From Actinomycetospora sp. (GTDB taxonomy: Bacteria; Actinomycetota; Actinomycetes; Mycobacteriales; Pseudonocardiaceae): a stretch of DNA of 7,099 nt. Position numbers and translations under genes: made by a program. The notes under the pieces are model-generated. The model was not told the origin of the DNA and ran no database searches. It worked only from the letters and a program-made list of their open reading frames with translations. The stretch is from NCBI GenBank assembly GCA_025925615.1, contig JAICLN010000223.1, forward strand, positions 1-7,099, given 5' to 3'. Of this stretch, positions 1-6,079 are shown piece after piece (the first letter of the stretch is position 1; the number at the start of each line of letters is the position of its first letter).

Positions 1-219
1 CGGGTGGCCGCGACCGTGGCCTCGGGGGCCGACCGGCTGGTGCCCCACGGCGAGGTCGGCGACGCCGAGCCGCCGGAGAGCCGCGACGAGGTCGCGACGT
101 GGCTGCTCGCCGGCGGCGCGGCGGTGGCGTCGGCGCTGGCCAAGGCGGGCCCGGACCGGCTCGTGGCGGGGTTCCTCGGCCCGGTCCCGACGACGTGGTG
201 GGAGCGCCGGATGGTCCAC
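1..219 (+). pseudogene. Maleylpyruvate isomerase / mycothiol-dependent enzyme family fragment, broken at its metal motif
   Basis: Frame 1 encodes about 72 residues that look like the second half of the N-terminal (DinB-like, MDMT_N) domain of the mycothiol-dependent maleylpyruvate isomerase family: an Ala/Glu-rich stretch, then DEVATWLLAGGAAVASALAKA, then GFLGPVPTTWWERRMVH. In this family the last helix normally reads RRxxHExxxHRxDA, and its Glu and second His are zinc ligands (known for the Corynebacterium enzyme). Here the text after MVH becomes GCHRSPPGPL, so the Glu and the spacing are lost, and nothing after about position 219 resembles the family's C-terminal domain. No stop codon occurs near the break; the frame stays open to 1512 only because it lies antisense to the next gene. 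The 5' part lies off the window. I read it as a gene truncated by deletion or rearrangement. An assembly error at the break is possible. The family call is fairly sure, the pseudogene status less so. Confidence 0.55.
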
Positions 220-240
220 GGCTGCCATCGCAGCCCTCCC

Positions 241-298
241 GGTCCGCTCGACCGGCCACCCACCGGCGAGCGGACCCCCACGGCTGTCCGGGCAGCCG
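241..298. terminator. Two tandem hairpins, likely terminator between convergent units
   Basis: The arms ggtccgctcg (241-250) and cgagcggacc (267-276) are perfect reverse complements. Inside them a further ccgg/ccgg pair (252-255 with 263-266) extends the stem past one unpaired A, leaving a 7-nt loop. A second hairpin pairs cggctg (281-286) with cagccg (293-298) around a 6-nt loop. There is no T-tract, as is usual for actinobacterial terminators. The site lies downstream of the minus-strand gene that stops at 343 and downstream of the broken plus-strand gene, so it could serve both. The remaining bases between 220 and 342 hold only a short ccgggcccgg palindrome (324-333) and no gene that I can support. 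Confidence 0.6.
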
Positions 299-342
299 CC
301 GGGGTCCACTCGGCGAGACTCCACCGGGCCCGGCTCCCGCCG

Positions 343-1353
343 TCAGACGACCAGACCGACCACGATCGCGGCCGCCCCCGCGCATGCGCCGACCACCCCG
401 GCGAGCAGGCCCCGCGAGGTCTGCGACGCCCGGAACATCGCGACCGCACCCACCCCGAGGGCAACGACGCCGAGGAGCGCCCCGACCAGGTTGAACACCG
501 GCGTCGCCCCGAGCGCGGCGGCCGGGAGCACCCGCGGCAGGAGGCCCGACCAGGGCGCCAGCCCGACCAGCGCGCCGAGCAGCCCGACGACGATCGCCGC
601 GAGCCCGAGGCGGGTCGAGGGACCGTCGACCGGCGGCGTCTCCCACGGCGCGATCCCGCGGCGGGGGACGGCCGGCCCCGGATCGTCGGGTCGGGGATCG
701 TCGGGTCGGGGATCGTCGGGTCGGGGATCGTCGGGTCGGGGATCGTCGGGTCGGGGGGCGGGCGTCGGGCCGGGGCGTCGTGCTCCGGGCCGGGGCTCGG
801 GCCGGTGCACCGTCAGCGGCTGCAGCGGCGGGGGTGGGGGTGGGGGCGGGGGCGGGGCCACCGGGGGCGCCGCCGATTCCGCGCGTTCCCGCGCGACGGC
901 CCGGTCGTGCGCGGCTGCGCGGTCCAGGACGTCGCGACGGACGGGGAGCGTCACCGCCTCGTCCTCGAGCACGGAGTCGGGATCCACCTCCGGGGGCCGA
1001 GGCCGCGGGACGGCCGGACCGCGCTGGGTCGGCACGGCGCCCAGCGGGACCCCGACGGAGGAGACGCCCGGGGAGGACGGCGCCGCGGGGCTCGCCGGCG
1101 GGAGCGGGCGGAACCCGGCCGCCGGGCCGTCGGGGGCCTCGTCGGGACCGGCGTCGCGCGGCCCCGGGACGATCGTGAAGCCGCTCGAGGGCGGCGCGTC
1201 GGGGGCGCGGTGCCGGCCGCCGTCGCGTCGGGCGACGGGGATCGGGCCGGACGGCTCGGTCTCCCGCCCGTGGCCCCGGCCGGCGCTCGCGCGGTGGCGC
1301 GGCTCGCGGGGACCGGGGGCGCCCGGCGGCGAGGACGACGTGGACGTGCTCAT
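343..1353 (-). CDS. Proline-rich protein with three C-terminal membrane segments (unknown function)
   Basis: This 336-residue protein is not one I recognise. Residues 1-245 are low-complexity and rich in Pro, Arg, Ala and Gly, including a run of ten prolines (167-176) and five RPDDP units (201-225). The C-terminus is hydrophobic, with likely membrane helices at about 248-268, 286-307 and 314-336. No signal peptide is visible, so the disordered part is probably cytoplasmic and anchored by the C-terminal bundle; this arrangement recalls DUF4190-type actinobacterial membrane proteins, but that is only a resemblance. The ATG at 1353 has GGGGGA four bases upstream, a close-set ribosome binding site. 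The gene diverges from valS across a 168-bp gap and ends at hairpins (241-298). The hydrophobic segments in this frame support it over the open frames on the other strand. Low-complexity composition makes homology search unreliable for the N-terminal part. Confidence 0.8.
   Translation of the reverse strand: MSTSTSSSPPGAPGPREPRHRASAGRGHGRETEPSGPIPVARRDGGRHRAPDAPPSSGFTIVPGPRDAGPDEAPDGPAAGFRPLPPASPAAPSSPGVSSVGVPLGAVPTQRGPAVPRPRPPEVDPDSVLEDEAVTLPVRRDVLDRAAAHDRAVARERAESAAPPVAPPPPPPPPPPLQPLTVHRPEPRPGARRPGPTPAPRPDDPRPDDPRPDDPRPDDPRPDDPGPAVPRRGIAPWETPPVDGPSTRLGLAAIVVGLLGALVGLAPWSGLLPRVLPAAALGATPVFNLVGALLGVVALGVGAVAMFRASQTSRGLLAGVVGACAGAAAIVVGLVV
680..754 (-). repeat. Five perfect 15-bp tandem repeats encoding RPDDP
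   Basis: The unit ggatcgtcgggtcgg (plus strand) occurs five times without a mismatch at 680-694, 695-709, 710-724, 725-739 and 740-754. Being a multiple of three, copy changes keep the frame and add or remove one RPDDP pentapeptide (residues 201-225 of the minus-strand protein). The lack of even synonymous differences suggests recent expansion or ongoing slippage. Confidence 0.95.
830..857 (+). other. G-quadruplex motif inside the polyproline codons
   Basis: The plus strand carries five G-runs of 5, 5, 5, 5 and 4 bases, each separated by a single T or C (runs at 830-834, 836-840, 842-846, 848-852 and 854-857). This far exceeds the usual four-run quadruplex rule with short loops. The G-rich strand is the template strand of the minus-strand gene, so a quadruplex would sit in the path of RNA polymerase. 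It encodes most of the ten-proline run (codons 826-855), whose translation would be expected to depend on EF-P. Confidence 0.75.
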
Positions 1354-1490
1354 GCATTCCCCCGAACAGACCTACACAGGCGGCTGAGTGCGCGGCTGTG
1401 CCCACTGTGTCCCTGTCGCGGCCGGCGGTGTTACGGGATCCACCCGCACGGCGCAGCACCTCTGCCCGATCCGGTACGTCCGCGACGAAA

Positions 1491-1515
1491 GGGTGTCGCA
1501 CCCCCTCGGTAAACT
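1491..1515 (+). promoter_or_regulatory. valS promoter: -10 element for a probable leaderless mRNA, with a small hairpin
   Basis: TAAACT at 1510-1515 fits the actinobacterial TANNNT -10 consensus and lies six bases before the valS ATG, which puts the predicted transcription start on the A of the start codon. No convincing -35 element is seen. No purine-rich ribosome binding site precedes the ATG, as a leaderless message would predict. Just upstream, gggtg (1491-1495) and caccc (1499-1503) form a small inverted repeat that could be an operator or chance. I see no T-box signature in the 1354-1521 gap. The divergent promoter for the proline-rich gene must also lie in this gap, but I cannot place it. 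Confidence 0.5.
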
Positions 1516-1521
1516 GGCGAC

Positions 1522-4146
1522 ATGACGCAGTCCCCCGCCTCCCCGGCGGCGCCACCGCACGTTCCCGAGAAGCCGACGCTCGACGGCCTCGAGGAGCGCT
1601 GGGCCGCGGTATGGGAGGAGCAGGGGACCTACGCGTTCGACCGGTCGGCGCAACGCAGCGAGGTCTTCTCGGTCGACACGCCGCCGCCCACGGTCTCGGG
1701 CTCGCTGCACGTCGGGCACGTCTTCAGCTACACCCACACCGACGTCGTCGCGCGCTTCTGGCGCATGCGGGGCAAGCAGGTCTTCTACCCGATGGGGTGG
1801 GACGACAACGGCCTGCCGACCGAGCGCCGCGTCCAGAACTTCTACGGCGTGCGGTGCGAGCCGAGCCTGCCGTACGACCCGGAGTTCACGCCGCCGGACA
1901 CCCCTGGCAAGCAGCAGCTCGCGATCTCGCGGCGCAACTTCGTCGAGCTGTGCGAGACGCTGACGGCCGAGGACGAGAAGGCGTTCGAGGCGCTCTGGCG
2001 CCGCGGCGGCCTCTCCGTCGACTGGTCGCACACCTACCAGACGATCGACGCCACGGCCCGCGCCATCAGCCAGCGCGCGTTCCTGCGCAACCTGTCGCGC
2101 GGCGAGGCGTACGTGTCGATGGCGCCGACGCTGTGGGACGTCACGTTCCGCACGGCGGTCGCGCAGGCCGAGCTGGAGGACCGCGAGCACACCGGCGCGT
2201 GGCACCGGATCGCCTATCACGGTGCCGATGGCGCGAGCATCGAGATCGAGACGACCCGCCCGGAGCTGATCCCGGCCTGCGTCGCGCTCATCGCGCACCC
2301 CGACGACGAGCGCTACCGGCCGCTGTTCGGGACGACGGTGCGCTCGCCGCTGTTCGACGTCGAGGTCCCGGTCCTCGCGCACCCGGCCGCCGAGTCCGAC
2401 CGCGGCGCCGGCATCGCGATGTGCTGCACCTTCGGTGACCTCACCGACGTCACCTGGTGGCGCGAGCTCGACCTGCCCAACCGCACCGTCATCACCCGCG
2501 ACGGCCGGCTGCTGCGCGAGACGCCGGACTGGATCACCTCCGAGCAGGGCCGGGCGCGGTACGAGGATCTCGCCGGGGCCACGGTCTTCACCGCCAAGGA
2601 GAAGATCGTCGCGATGCTCGCCGAGACCGGCGAGCTCATCGGCGACGTCCGCCCGGTCACCCGCCCGGTGAAGTTCTTCGAGAAGGGCGACAAGCCGCTC
2701 GAGATCGTCTCCAGCCGGCAGTGGTACCTGCGCAACGGCGGGCGCGACGCCGACCTGCGCGCGGCGATGCTGCGCCGCGGCGACGAGCTGGTCTGGCACC
2801 CGGACTACATGCGCCACCGGTACGCCGACTGGGTCGGGGGGCTCAACGGCGACTGGCTGGTCAGCCGGCAGCGCTTCTTCGGCGTGCCCATCCCGGTCTG
2901 GTACGGCCTCGACGCCGACGGCGAGGTCCGGCCCGACGAGGTCCTGACGCCGGGCGACGACACGCTGCCGATCGACCCGACCACGGACGTCCCGCCCGGC
3001 TACACCGCCGAGCAGCGCGACCGGCCCGGCGGCTTCACCGGCGACCCGGACGTCCTCGACACCTGGGCCACCTCGTCGCTGACCCCGCAGATCGCCGGGA
3101 AGTGGTCCGTCGACGACGACCTCTTCTCCCGCGTCTTCCCGATGGACGTCCGCCCGCAGGCGCACGACATCATCCGGACCTGGCTGTTCTCGACGGTCGT
3201 GCGCAGCTCGCTGGAGTTCGGCGAGCTGCCGTGGGCGCACGCGGCGCTGTCGGGCTGGATCCTCGACCCGGACCGCAAGAAGATGTCGAAGTCCAAGGGC
3301 AACGTCGTCACCCCGATGGGGCTGCTCGAGGAGTTCGGCTCGGACGCCGTCCGCTACTGGGCCGCGAACGGCCGCCCCGGCGTCGACACCGCGTTCGACC
3401 GCGGCCAGATGAAGGTCGGCCGGCGCCTGGCGATGAAGCTGCTCAACGCCTCGAAGTTCATCCTCGGGGTGGGCGTCGGGACCGGGGCGAGGGCAGCGAC
3501 GGAGGGCGGGGCCGGCCTGCCCGACGCGTCGGCGGTCACTGCTCCGATCGACCGGGCGCTGCTCGCACGCCTGGCCGGCGTCGTGGCGAAGGCGACGGCG
3601 GCGCTGGAGCGCTACGACTACGCCGTCGCGCTCGAGGTCACCGAGCAGTTCTTCTGGTTCTTCTGCGACGACTACCTGGAGCTGGTCAAGTCGCGGGCCT
3701 ACGGCGAGTTCGACGACGCCGGGCGGGACTCCGCGCGGGCCGCGCTCGCGGTGGCACTCGGCGTCCTGCAGCGGCTCTTCGCGCCGGTTCTCCCGTTCGT
3801 CGGCGAGGAGGTCTGGTCCTGGTGGCAGACCGGCTCGGTGCACCGCGCCGCCTGGCCGACCACCGACGAGCTGCCCCCGGTCGAGGGTGTCGACGAGGAC
3901 GTCCTCGACGTCGCCTCGGAGGTCATCTCCGGCATCCGCAAGGGCAAGTCGGACCAGAAGCTCTCGATCCGCACCGAGGTGGAGAGTCTCTCGGTCTCCG
4001 CCGCGCCCGACCGGCTGGACGCCCTGCGCGTCGTCCTGGGCGACGTGCAGGCGGCCGGGCGCGTGCGGGACGTCGAGCTGGTGCCGTCCGAGGACGGCGA
4101 GCTGGTCACGCGGGTCGGCGGACCCGTGGAGGCCGTGCAGGCATGA
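1522..4146 (+). CDS. valS: Valine--tRNA ligase (valyl-tRNA synthetase)
   Basis: This class I aminoacyl-tRNA synthetase (874 residues) attaches valine to tRNA-Val in the cytoplasm and removes mischarged threonine. The Rossmann catalytic core shows PPPTVSGSLHVGH with the HIGH-type motif HVGH at 63-66, MGWDDNGLPTE at 91-101, and KMSKS at 587-591. The inserted CP1 editing domain (roughly 200-380) has ETTRPE (243-248), HPDDE (259-263) and GAGIAMCCTFGD (295-306). DTWATSS (513-519) precedes the second half of the fold. The helical anticodon-binding domain starts near 676 and contains RYDYAVALEVTEQFFWFFCDDY. The protein is shorter than E. coli ValS (951 residues) because it lacks the C-terminal coiled-coil tRNA arm; this matches the archaeal-like type common in actinomycetes. 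An in-frame TAA at 1510-1512 with no other start after it fixes the ATG at 1522. A hairpin at 4154-4183 follows the stop. Nothing essential is missing. Confidence 0.98.
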   Translation: MTQSPASPAAPPHVPEKPTLDGLEERWAAVWEEQGTYAFDRSAQRSEVFSVDTPPPTVSGSLHVGHVFSYTHTDVVARFWRMRGKQVFYPMGWDDNGLPTERRVQNFYGVRCEPSLPYDPEFTPPDTPGKQQLAISRRNFVELCETLTAEDEKAFEALWRRGGLSVDWSHTYQTIDATARAISQRAFLRNLSRGEAYVSMAPTLWDVTFRTAVAQAELEDREHTGAWHRIAYHGADGASIEIETTRPELIPACVALIAHPDDERYRPLFGTTVRSPLFDVEVPVLAHPAAESDRGAGIAMCCTFGDLTDVTWWRELDLPNRTVITRDGRLLRETPDWITSEQGRARYEDLAGATVFTAKEKIVAMLAETGELIGDVRPVTRPVKFFEKGDKPLEIVSSRQWYLRNGGRDADLRAAMLRRGDELVWHPDYMRHRYADWVGGLNGDWLVSRQRFFGVPIPVWYGLDADGEVRPDEVLTPGDDTLPIDPTTDVPPGYTAEQRDRPGGFTGDPDVLDTWATSSLTPQIAGKWSVDDDLFSRVFPMDVRPQAHDIIRTWLFSTVVRSSLEFGELPWAHAALSGWILDPDRKKMSKSKGNVVTPMGLLEEFGSDAVRYWAANGRPGVDTAFDRGQMKVGRRLAMKLLNASKFILGVGVGTGARAATEGGAGLPDASAVTAPIDRALLARLAGVVAKATAALERYDYAVALEVTEQFFWFFCDDYLELVKSRAYGEFDDAGRDSARAALAVALGVLQRLFAPVLPFVGEEVWSWWQTGSVHRAAWPTTDELPPVEGVDEDVLDVASEVISGIRKGKSDQKLSIRTEVESLSVSAAPDRLDALRVVLGDVQAAGRVRDVELVPSEDGELVTRVGGPVEAVQA

Positions 4147-4153
4147 CGAGGTT

Positions 4154-4183
4154 CCCGACGGCGGCCGGGTGGTCGCCGTCGGG
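4154..4183. terminator. Bidirectional terminator hairpin between valS and the HesB-like gene
   Basis: The arms cccgacggcg (4154-4163) and cgccgtcggg (4174-4183) are perfect reverse complements with a 10-nt loop. The hairpin begins seven bases after the valS stop codon and ends 17 bases before the stop of the convergent minus-strand gene, an ideal place to terminate both. It has no T-tract on either strand. Confidence 0.75.
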
Positions 4184-4200
4184 GCCGGACCCGACCGACG

Positions 4201-4521
4201 TCAGGCCTGCAGCTCCGACTGCGGGGTGATGGCGAAGCGGTACTCGTCGCCGGTCCCGTCGGACTCGTTCTCCGGGATCTTCTCGACGTCGAGCACCTTG
4301 TCGTCCAGCGCGGACGCCGCCTGCGGCTCGAGGAAGATGACGGCACCGCCGCCCTCGAGCACCGTGTCGTCCGCCGCCGGGTTGGGCGCGACGGAGAGCT
4401 CGAGGCCCTCCTCGGCCATGTTCGGCGTGGCCGCGATGCGCAGGCCGGAGCCCTCGGGCATCTCGTTGGTCTCGAGGATGTTGGAGATGGCCTCGGCTGC
4501 CGTCTCCGTCAGTGCCAGCAT
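4201..4521 (-). CDS. HesB/IscA-like (A-type carrier fold) protein without cysteines
   Basis: The 106-residue product begins MLALTETAAEAISNILE, the usual first helix of HesB/IscA-family proteins, then GLRIA (26-30), and ends with a LEGGGAVIFLEPQAASALDDKVLD block (55-78) matching the family's core strand-helix. True A-type carriers hold Fe-S clusters through three cysteines: one in a G-C-S-G-like loop and two in a C-terminal C-G-C. This protein contains no cysteine at all: the first loop reads TPNMAEEGLEL and the tail YRFAITPQSELQA. It therefore probably cannot carry a cluster in the known way, although databases often label such actinobacterial proteins as Fe-S assembly. An in-frame TAA at 4530-4528, two codons before the ATG, fixes the start at 4521. 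It is convergent with valS and divergent from the winged-helix gene. No Fe-S assembly gene is nearby. The fold assignment is good; the function is unknown. Confidence 0.85.
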   Translation of the reverse strand: MLALTETAAEAISNILETNEMPEGSGLRIAATPNMAEEGLELSVAPNPAADDTVLEGGGAVIFLEPQAASALDDKVLDVEKIPENESDGTGDEYRFAITPQSELQA

Positions 4522-4529
4522 GCCCCGTT

Positions 4530-4535
4530 ACCATA
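4530..4535 (-). promoter_or_regulatory. Candidate -10 element for the HesB-like gene
   Basis: On the minus strand TATGGT (4535-4530) fits TANNNT and lies eight bases before the ATG at 4521, so the transcript would have almost no leader. The plus strand at the same place reads TACCAT (4529-4534), a possible -10 for the divergent winged-helix gene with a leader of roughly 85 bases. No -35 element is clear for either direction. Confidence 0.4.
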
Positions 4536-4570
4536 CGGATCACGGAAAGGTCACGCACGTCATCGCGCGT

Positions 4571-4583
4571 CCCGTCACACGGG
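4571..4583. promoter_or_regulatory. Short inverted repeat in the divergent gap, possible operator
   Basis: cccgt (4571-4575) and acggg (4579-4583) flank a 3-nt centre. The string gtcac recurs in the same gap at 4550-4554, 4574-4578 and 4606-4610. This could be a binding site for a regulator of one or both divergent genes, but such short matches also arise by chance in GC-rich DNA. Confidence 0.2.
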
Positions 4584-4610
4584 TAGTCCCCCGGTCGGGC
4601 GCACCGTCAC

Positions 4611-4617
4611 GGAGGAG
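4611..4617 (+). promoter_or_regulatory. Ribosome binding site that fixes the start at 4625
   Basis: GGAGGAG lies seven bases before the ATG at 4625. The same frame is open far upstream (antisense to the HesB-like gene and into the end of valS), so this strong site, together with the divergent neighbour at 4521, is what decides the true start. Confidence 0.85.
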
Positions 4618-4624
4618 AGCGGCC

Positions 4625-6064
4625 ATGGCGCTCCCGATGCCCGAGTCGGCCGCCGGGCCGCGGGAGGACATCATCCGGTTGCTGGAACGGACTCCGGAGG
4701 GTCTGTCCGATTCCGAGATCGCGCAGGCACTCGGCAACCGGTCGCCGGGCCTGAACGCCAAGGCCGTGAACCACCAGTGCCGCCGGTTGGTGGCCGCCGG
4801 GGCGGCGGAACGGGTCGGGACCCGGCCGGTCCGCACCCGCCTCGTCGTGGCCCCGGCCGAGATCTCCGCCGAGCCCGAGGTCGCCCTCGCGTCCGCCGGC
4901 GAGGGGCACACCGCGCAGCCCGAGCGGGCGTCCGATCTGCCTGAGGTGCCCCTCGTGTCCGTCGGTGACCCGACCCCGGTCCAGGTCCTGGTCGAGGGGC
5001 ACACCGCGCAGCTCGACCAGGCCTCGGACGTGCCTGAGGTGCCCCTCGACGACGGCGCGGTGCCGGCGCCGGCCCTGCCCCCGGTCCAGCGCAGCATCGT
5101 CCGCGCCCTCGACGCGGTGCCCGACGGGCTCACCGACACCGGGATCGCCGCGGCGCTCGCGAGCACCCACCCCGAGCTCGACCCCAAGGCCTTCAACTAC
5201 CAGTGCCGCAAGCTCGTCAAGGCCGGGCTCGTGGATCGGACCGCGCGGTCGAAGGACGCCCCGATCCGGACCCGGCTGACCGCCGCGGGCGCGGCGATCG
5301 CTGCCGAGGGGCACACCACGGCACCCGAGCCCGTCCCGGACCTGCCCGACGTGCCCCTCGCGCCGACCGAGCCGACCGAGCCCTCCGACCACTCCGAGCA
5401 GGACGAATCCGGCACTGAGCACCCGGAGCCGGCGCTCGTCGGGGCCCGGTCCCGCCGCCCCCGTCGTCGGGCGAAGGCGCCGTCCGACGACGTGGCCCGC
5501 ATCCGGCGCTCCGAGCGCGACGGCGACGACCCCGACGAGCCCCTCCTCCGGTTCCTGCCGTTCGCCCCGGCCGCCACGGCCCGGACGGCCCTGCGCGAGC
5601 GGATGGCCGAGCGGGCCGCCCTGCGGCGGGCGCCGGAGCCGACGGACGACGTCGTGCTGCCGGTCCGCGACGTGCTGCAGGGCTGGTCGCGGACGCAGAA
5701 CGTGGCCGCCGCGGTGGCGAGCTGGCTGACGCGGCGCGGCGGCACGATCCGCACCGCGCACGCGGTCGGCCCGGCCCACGACCTCGTCGCCAGCCTCGAC
5801 GGCGACGACGTCCACGTCGAGGTCACCGGCTGGCCCCCGGACGGCGCGCGCAGCCACCCGACCACGCTCGCCGGCGACTGGTTCCGCGCCGCCTCCCGGG
5901 CCGCCGCCCAGCGGCGACGGGCGCACCCCCGCGGCCGGGTGGTCATCGCCGTGCCCGACACCCGGCGCTACCGCGCCCTCGCCGAGGAGGACGCCGACGG
6001 GCTGGGGCGGGTACGGGCCGAGGTGTGGTTCGTCGATCCCTCCGGGGCCGTCGAGCTCTCCTGA
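4625..6064 (+). CDS. Two winged-helix-like modules fused to a PD-(D/E)XK nuclease-like domain (uncharacterised)
   Basis: I do not recognise this 479-residue protein as a named family. Two related modules of about 65 residues lie at 12-73 and 152-218, sharing the pattern PxGLxDxxIAxAL, then KAxNxQCRxLVxAG, then RTRL; this reads like a winged-helix DNA-binding unit. Three copies of an 18-residue linker motif beginning EGHT and ending in DLPEVPL or a variant lie at 93-110, 124-141 and 228-245. A basic stretch follows (274-295, including RSRRPRRRAK). The C-terminal domain (about 354-479) has a helix WSRTQNVAAAVASWLTRRG, then HDLVAS (D386), VHVEVTG (E399, T401), a helix ending in AAAQRRRAHP, VVIAVPD and VWFVDPSG. 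That order fits the PD-(D/E)XK fold, but the usual ExK lysine is Thr, so catalysis is doubtful. DNA binding is inferred. The start is set by GGAGGAG at 4611. A hairpin (6080-6112) follows the stop. Confidence 0.85.
   Translation: MALPMPESAAGPREDIIRLLERTPEGLSDSEIAQALGNRSPGLNAKAVNHQCRRLVAAGAAERVGTRPVRTRLVVAPAEISAEPEVALASAGEGHTAQPERASDLPEVPLVSVGDPTPVQVLVEGHTAQLDQASDVPEVPLDDGAVPAPALPPVQRSIVRALDAVPDGLTDTGIAAALASTHPELDPKAFNYQCRKLVKAGLVDRTARSKDAPIRTRLTAAGAAIAAEGHTTAPEPVPDLPDVPLAPTEPTEPSDHSEQDESGTEHPEPALVGARSRRPRRRAKAPSDDVARIRRSERDGDDPDEPLLRFLPFAPAATARTALRERMAERAALRRAPEPTDDVVLPVRDVLQGWSRTQNVAAAVASWLTRRGGTIRTAHAVGPAHDLVASLDGDDVHVEVTGWPPDGARSHPTTLAGDWFRAASRAAAQRRRAHPRGRVVIAVPDTRRYRALAEEDADGLGRVRAEVWFVDPSGAVELS
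4901..5360 (+). repeat. Three 55-nt copies of a linker repeat (EGHT...DLPEVPL) within the winged-helix/nuclease-like gene
   Basis: Copies lie at 4901-4955, 4994-5048 and 5306-5360, each exactly 55 bases. Each starts gaggggcacacc and ends gtgcccctcg. The first two share 18-base identical blocks at both ends (gaggggcacaccgcgcag and tgcctgaggtgcccctcg); the third is more diverged. One copy follows each winged-helix module, and the middle copy is an extra, so the gene probably grew by duplication of a module-plus-linker unit. Confidence 0.9.
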
Positions 6065-6079
6065 GCGGGCCGGCCGGGT

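Noticed and set aside
680..754. CRISPR-like array
   Set aside because: The 15-bp units are directly adjacent with no spacers and lie in frame inside a coding region.
4..1512. A 502-codon plus-strand frame covering the isomerase fragment and the antisense of the proline-rich gene
   Set aside because: Beyond about 219 the translation is Arg/Gly/Pro-rich noise with no domain, while the minus-strand frame has membrane helices. It stays open because of GC content.
1354..1521. A T-box or other leader riboswitch upstream of valS
   Set aside because: No conserved T-box bulge sequence or terminator/antiterminator pair is visible, and the predicted transcript has no leader.
1372..3843. An 823-codon minus-strand frame antisense to valS
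   Set aside because: The plus strand is an unmistakable complete synthetase; the antisense product is Arg/Val/Asp-rich without motifs.
2457..4229. A 590-codon plus-strand frame overlapping valS in another frame
   Set aside because: Shadow of valS with an Arg-rich, motif-free translation.
3887..4624. Upstream extension of the winged-helix/nuclease-like gene in the same frame
   Set aside because: It would overlap valS and run antisense to the HesB-like gene. A strong ribosome binding site at 4611-4617 and recognisable protein starting at 4625 set the start.
4625..6064. Calling the gene part of a defence island
   Set aside because: The neighbours are valS, a HesB-like gene and a hemerythrin gene; there is no methyltransferase, helicase, toxin or integrase nearby.
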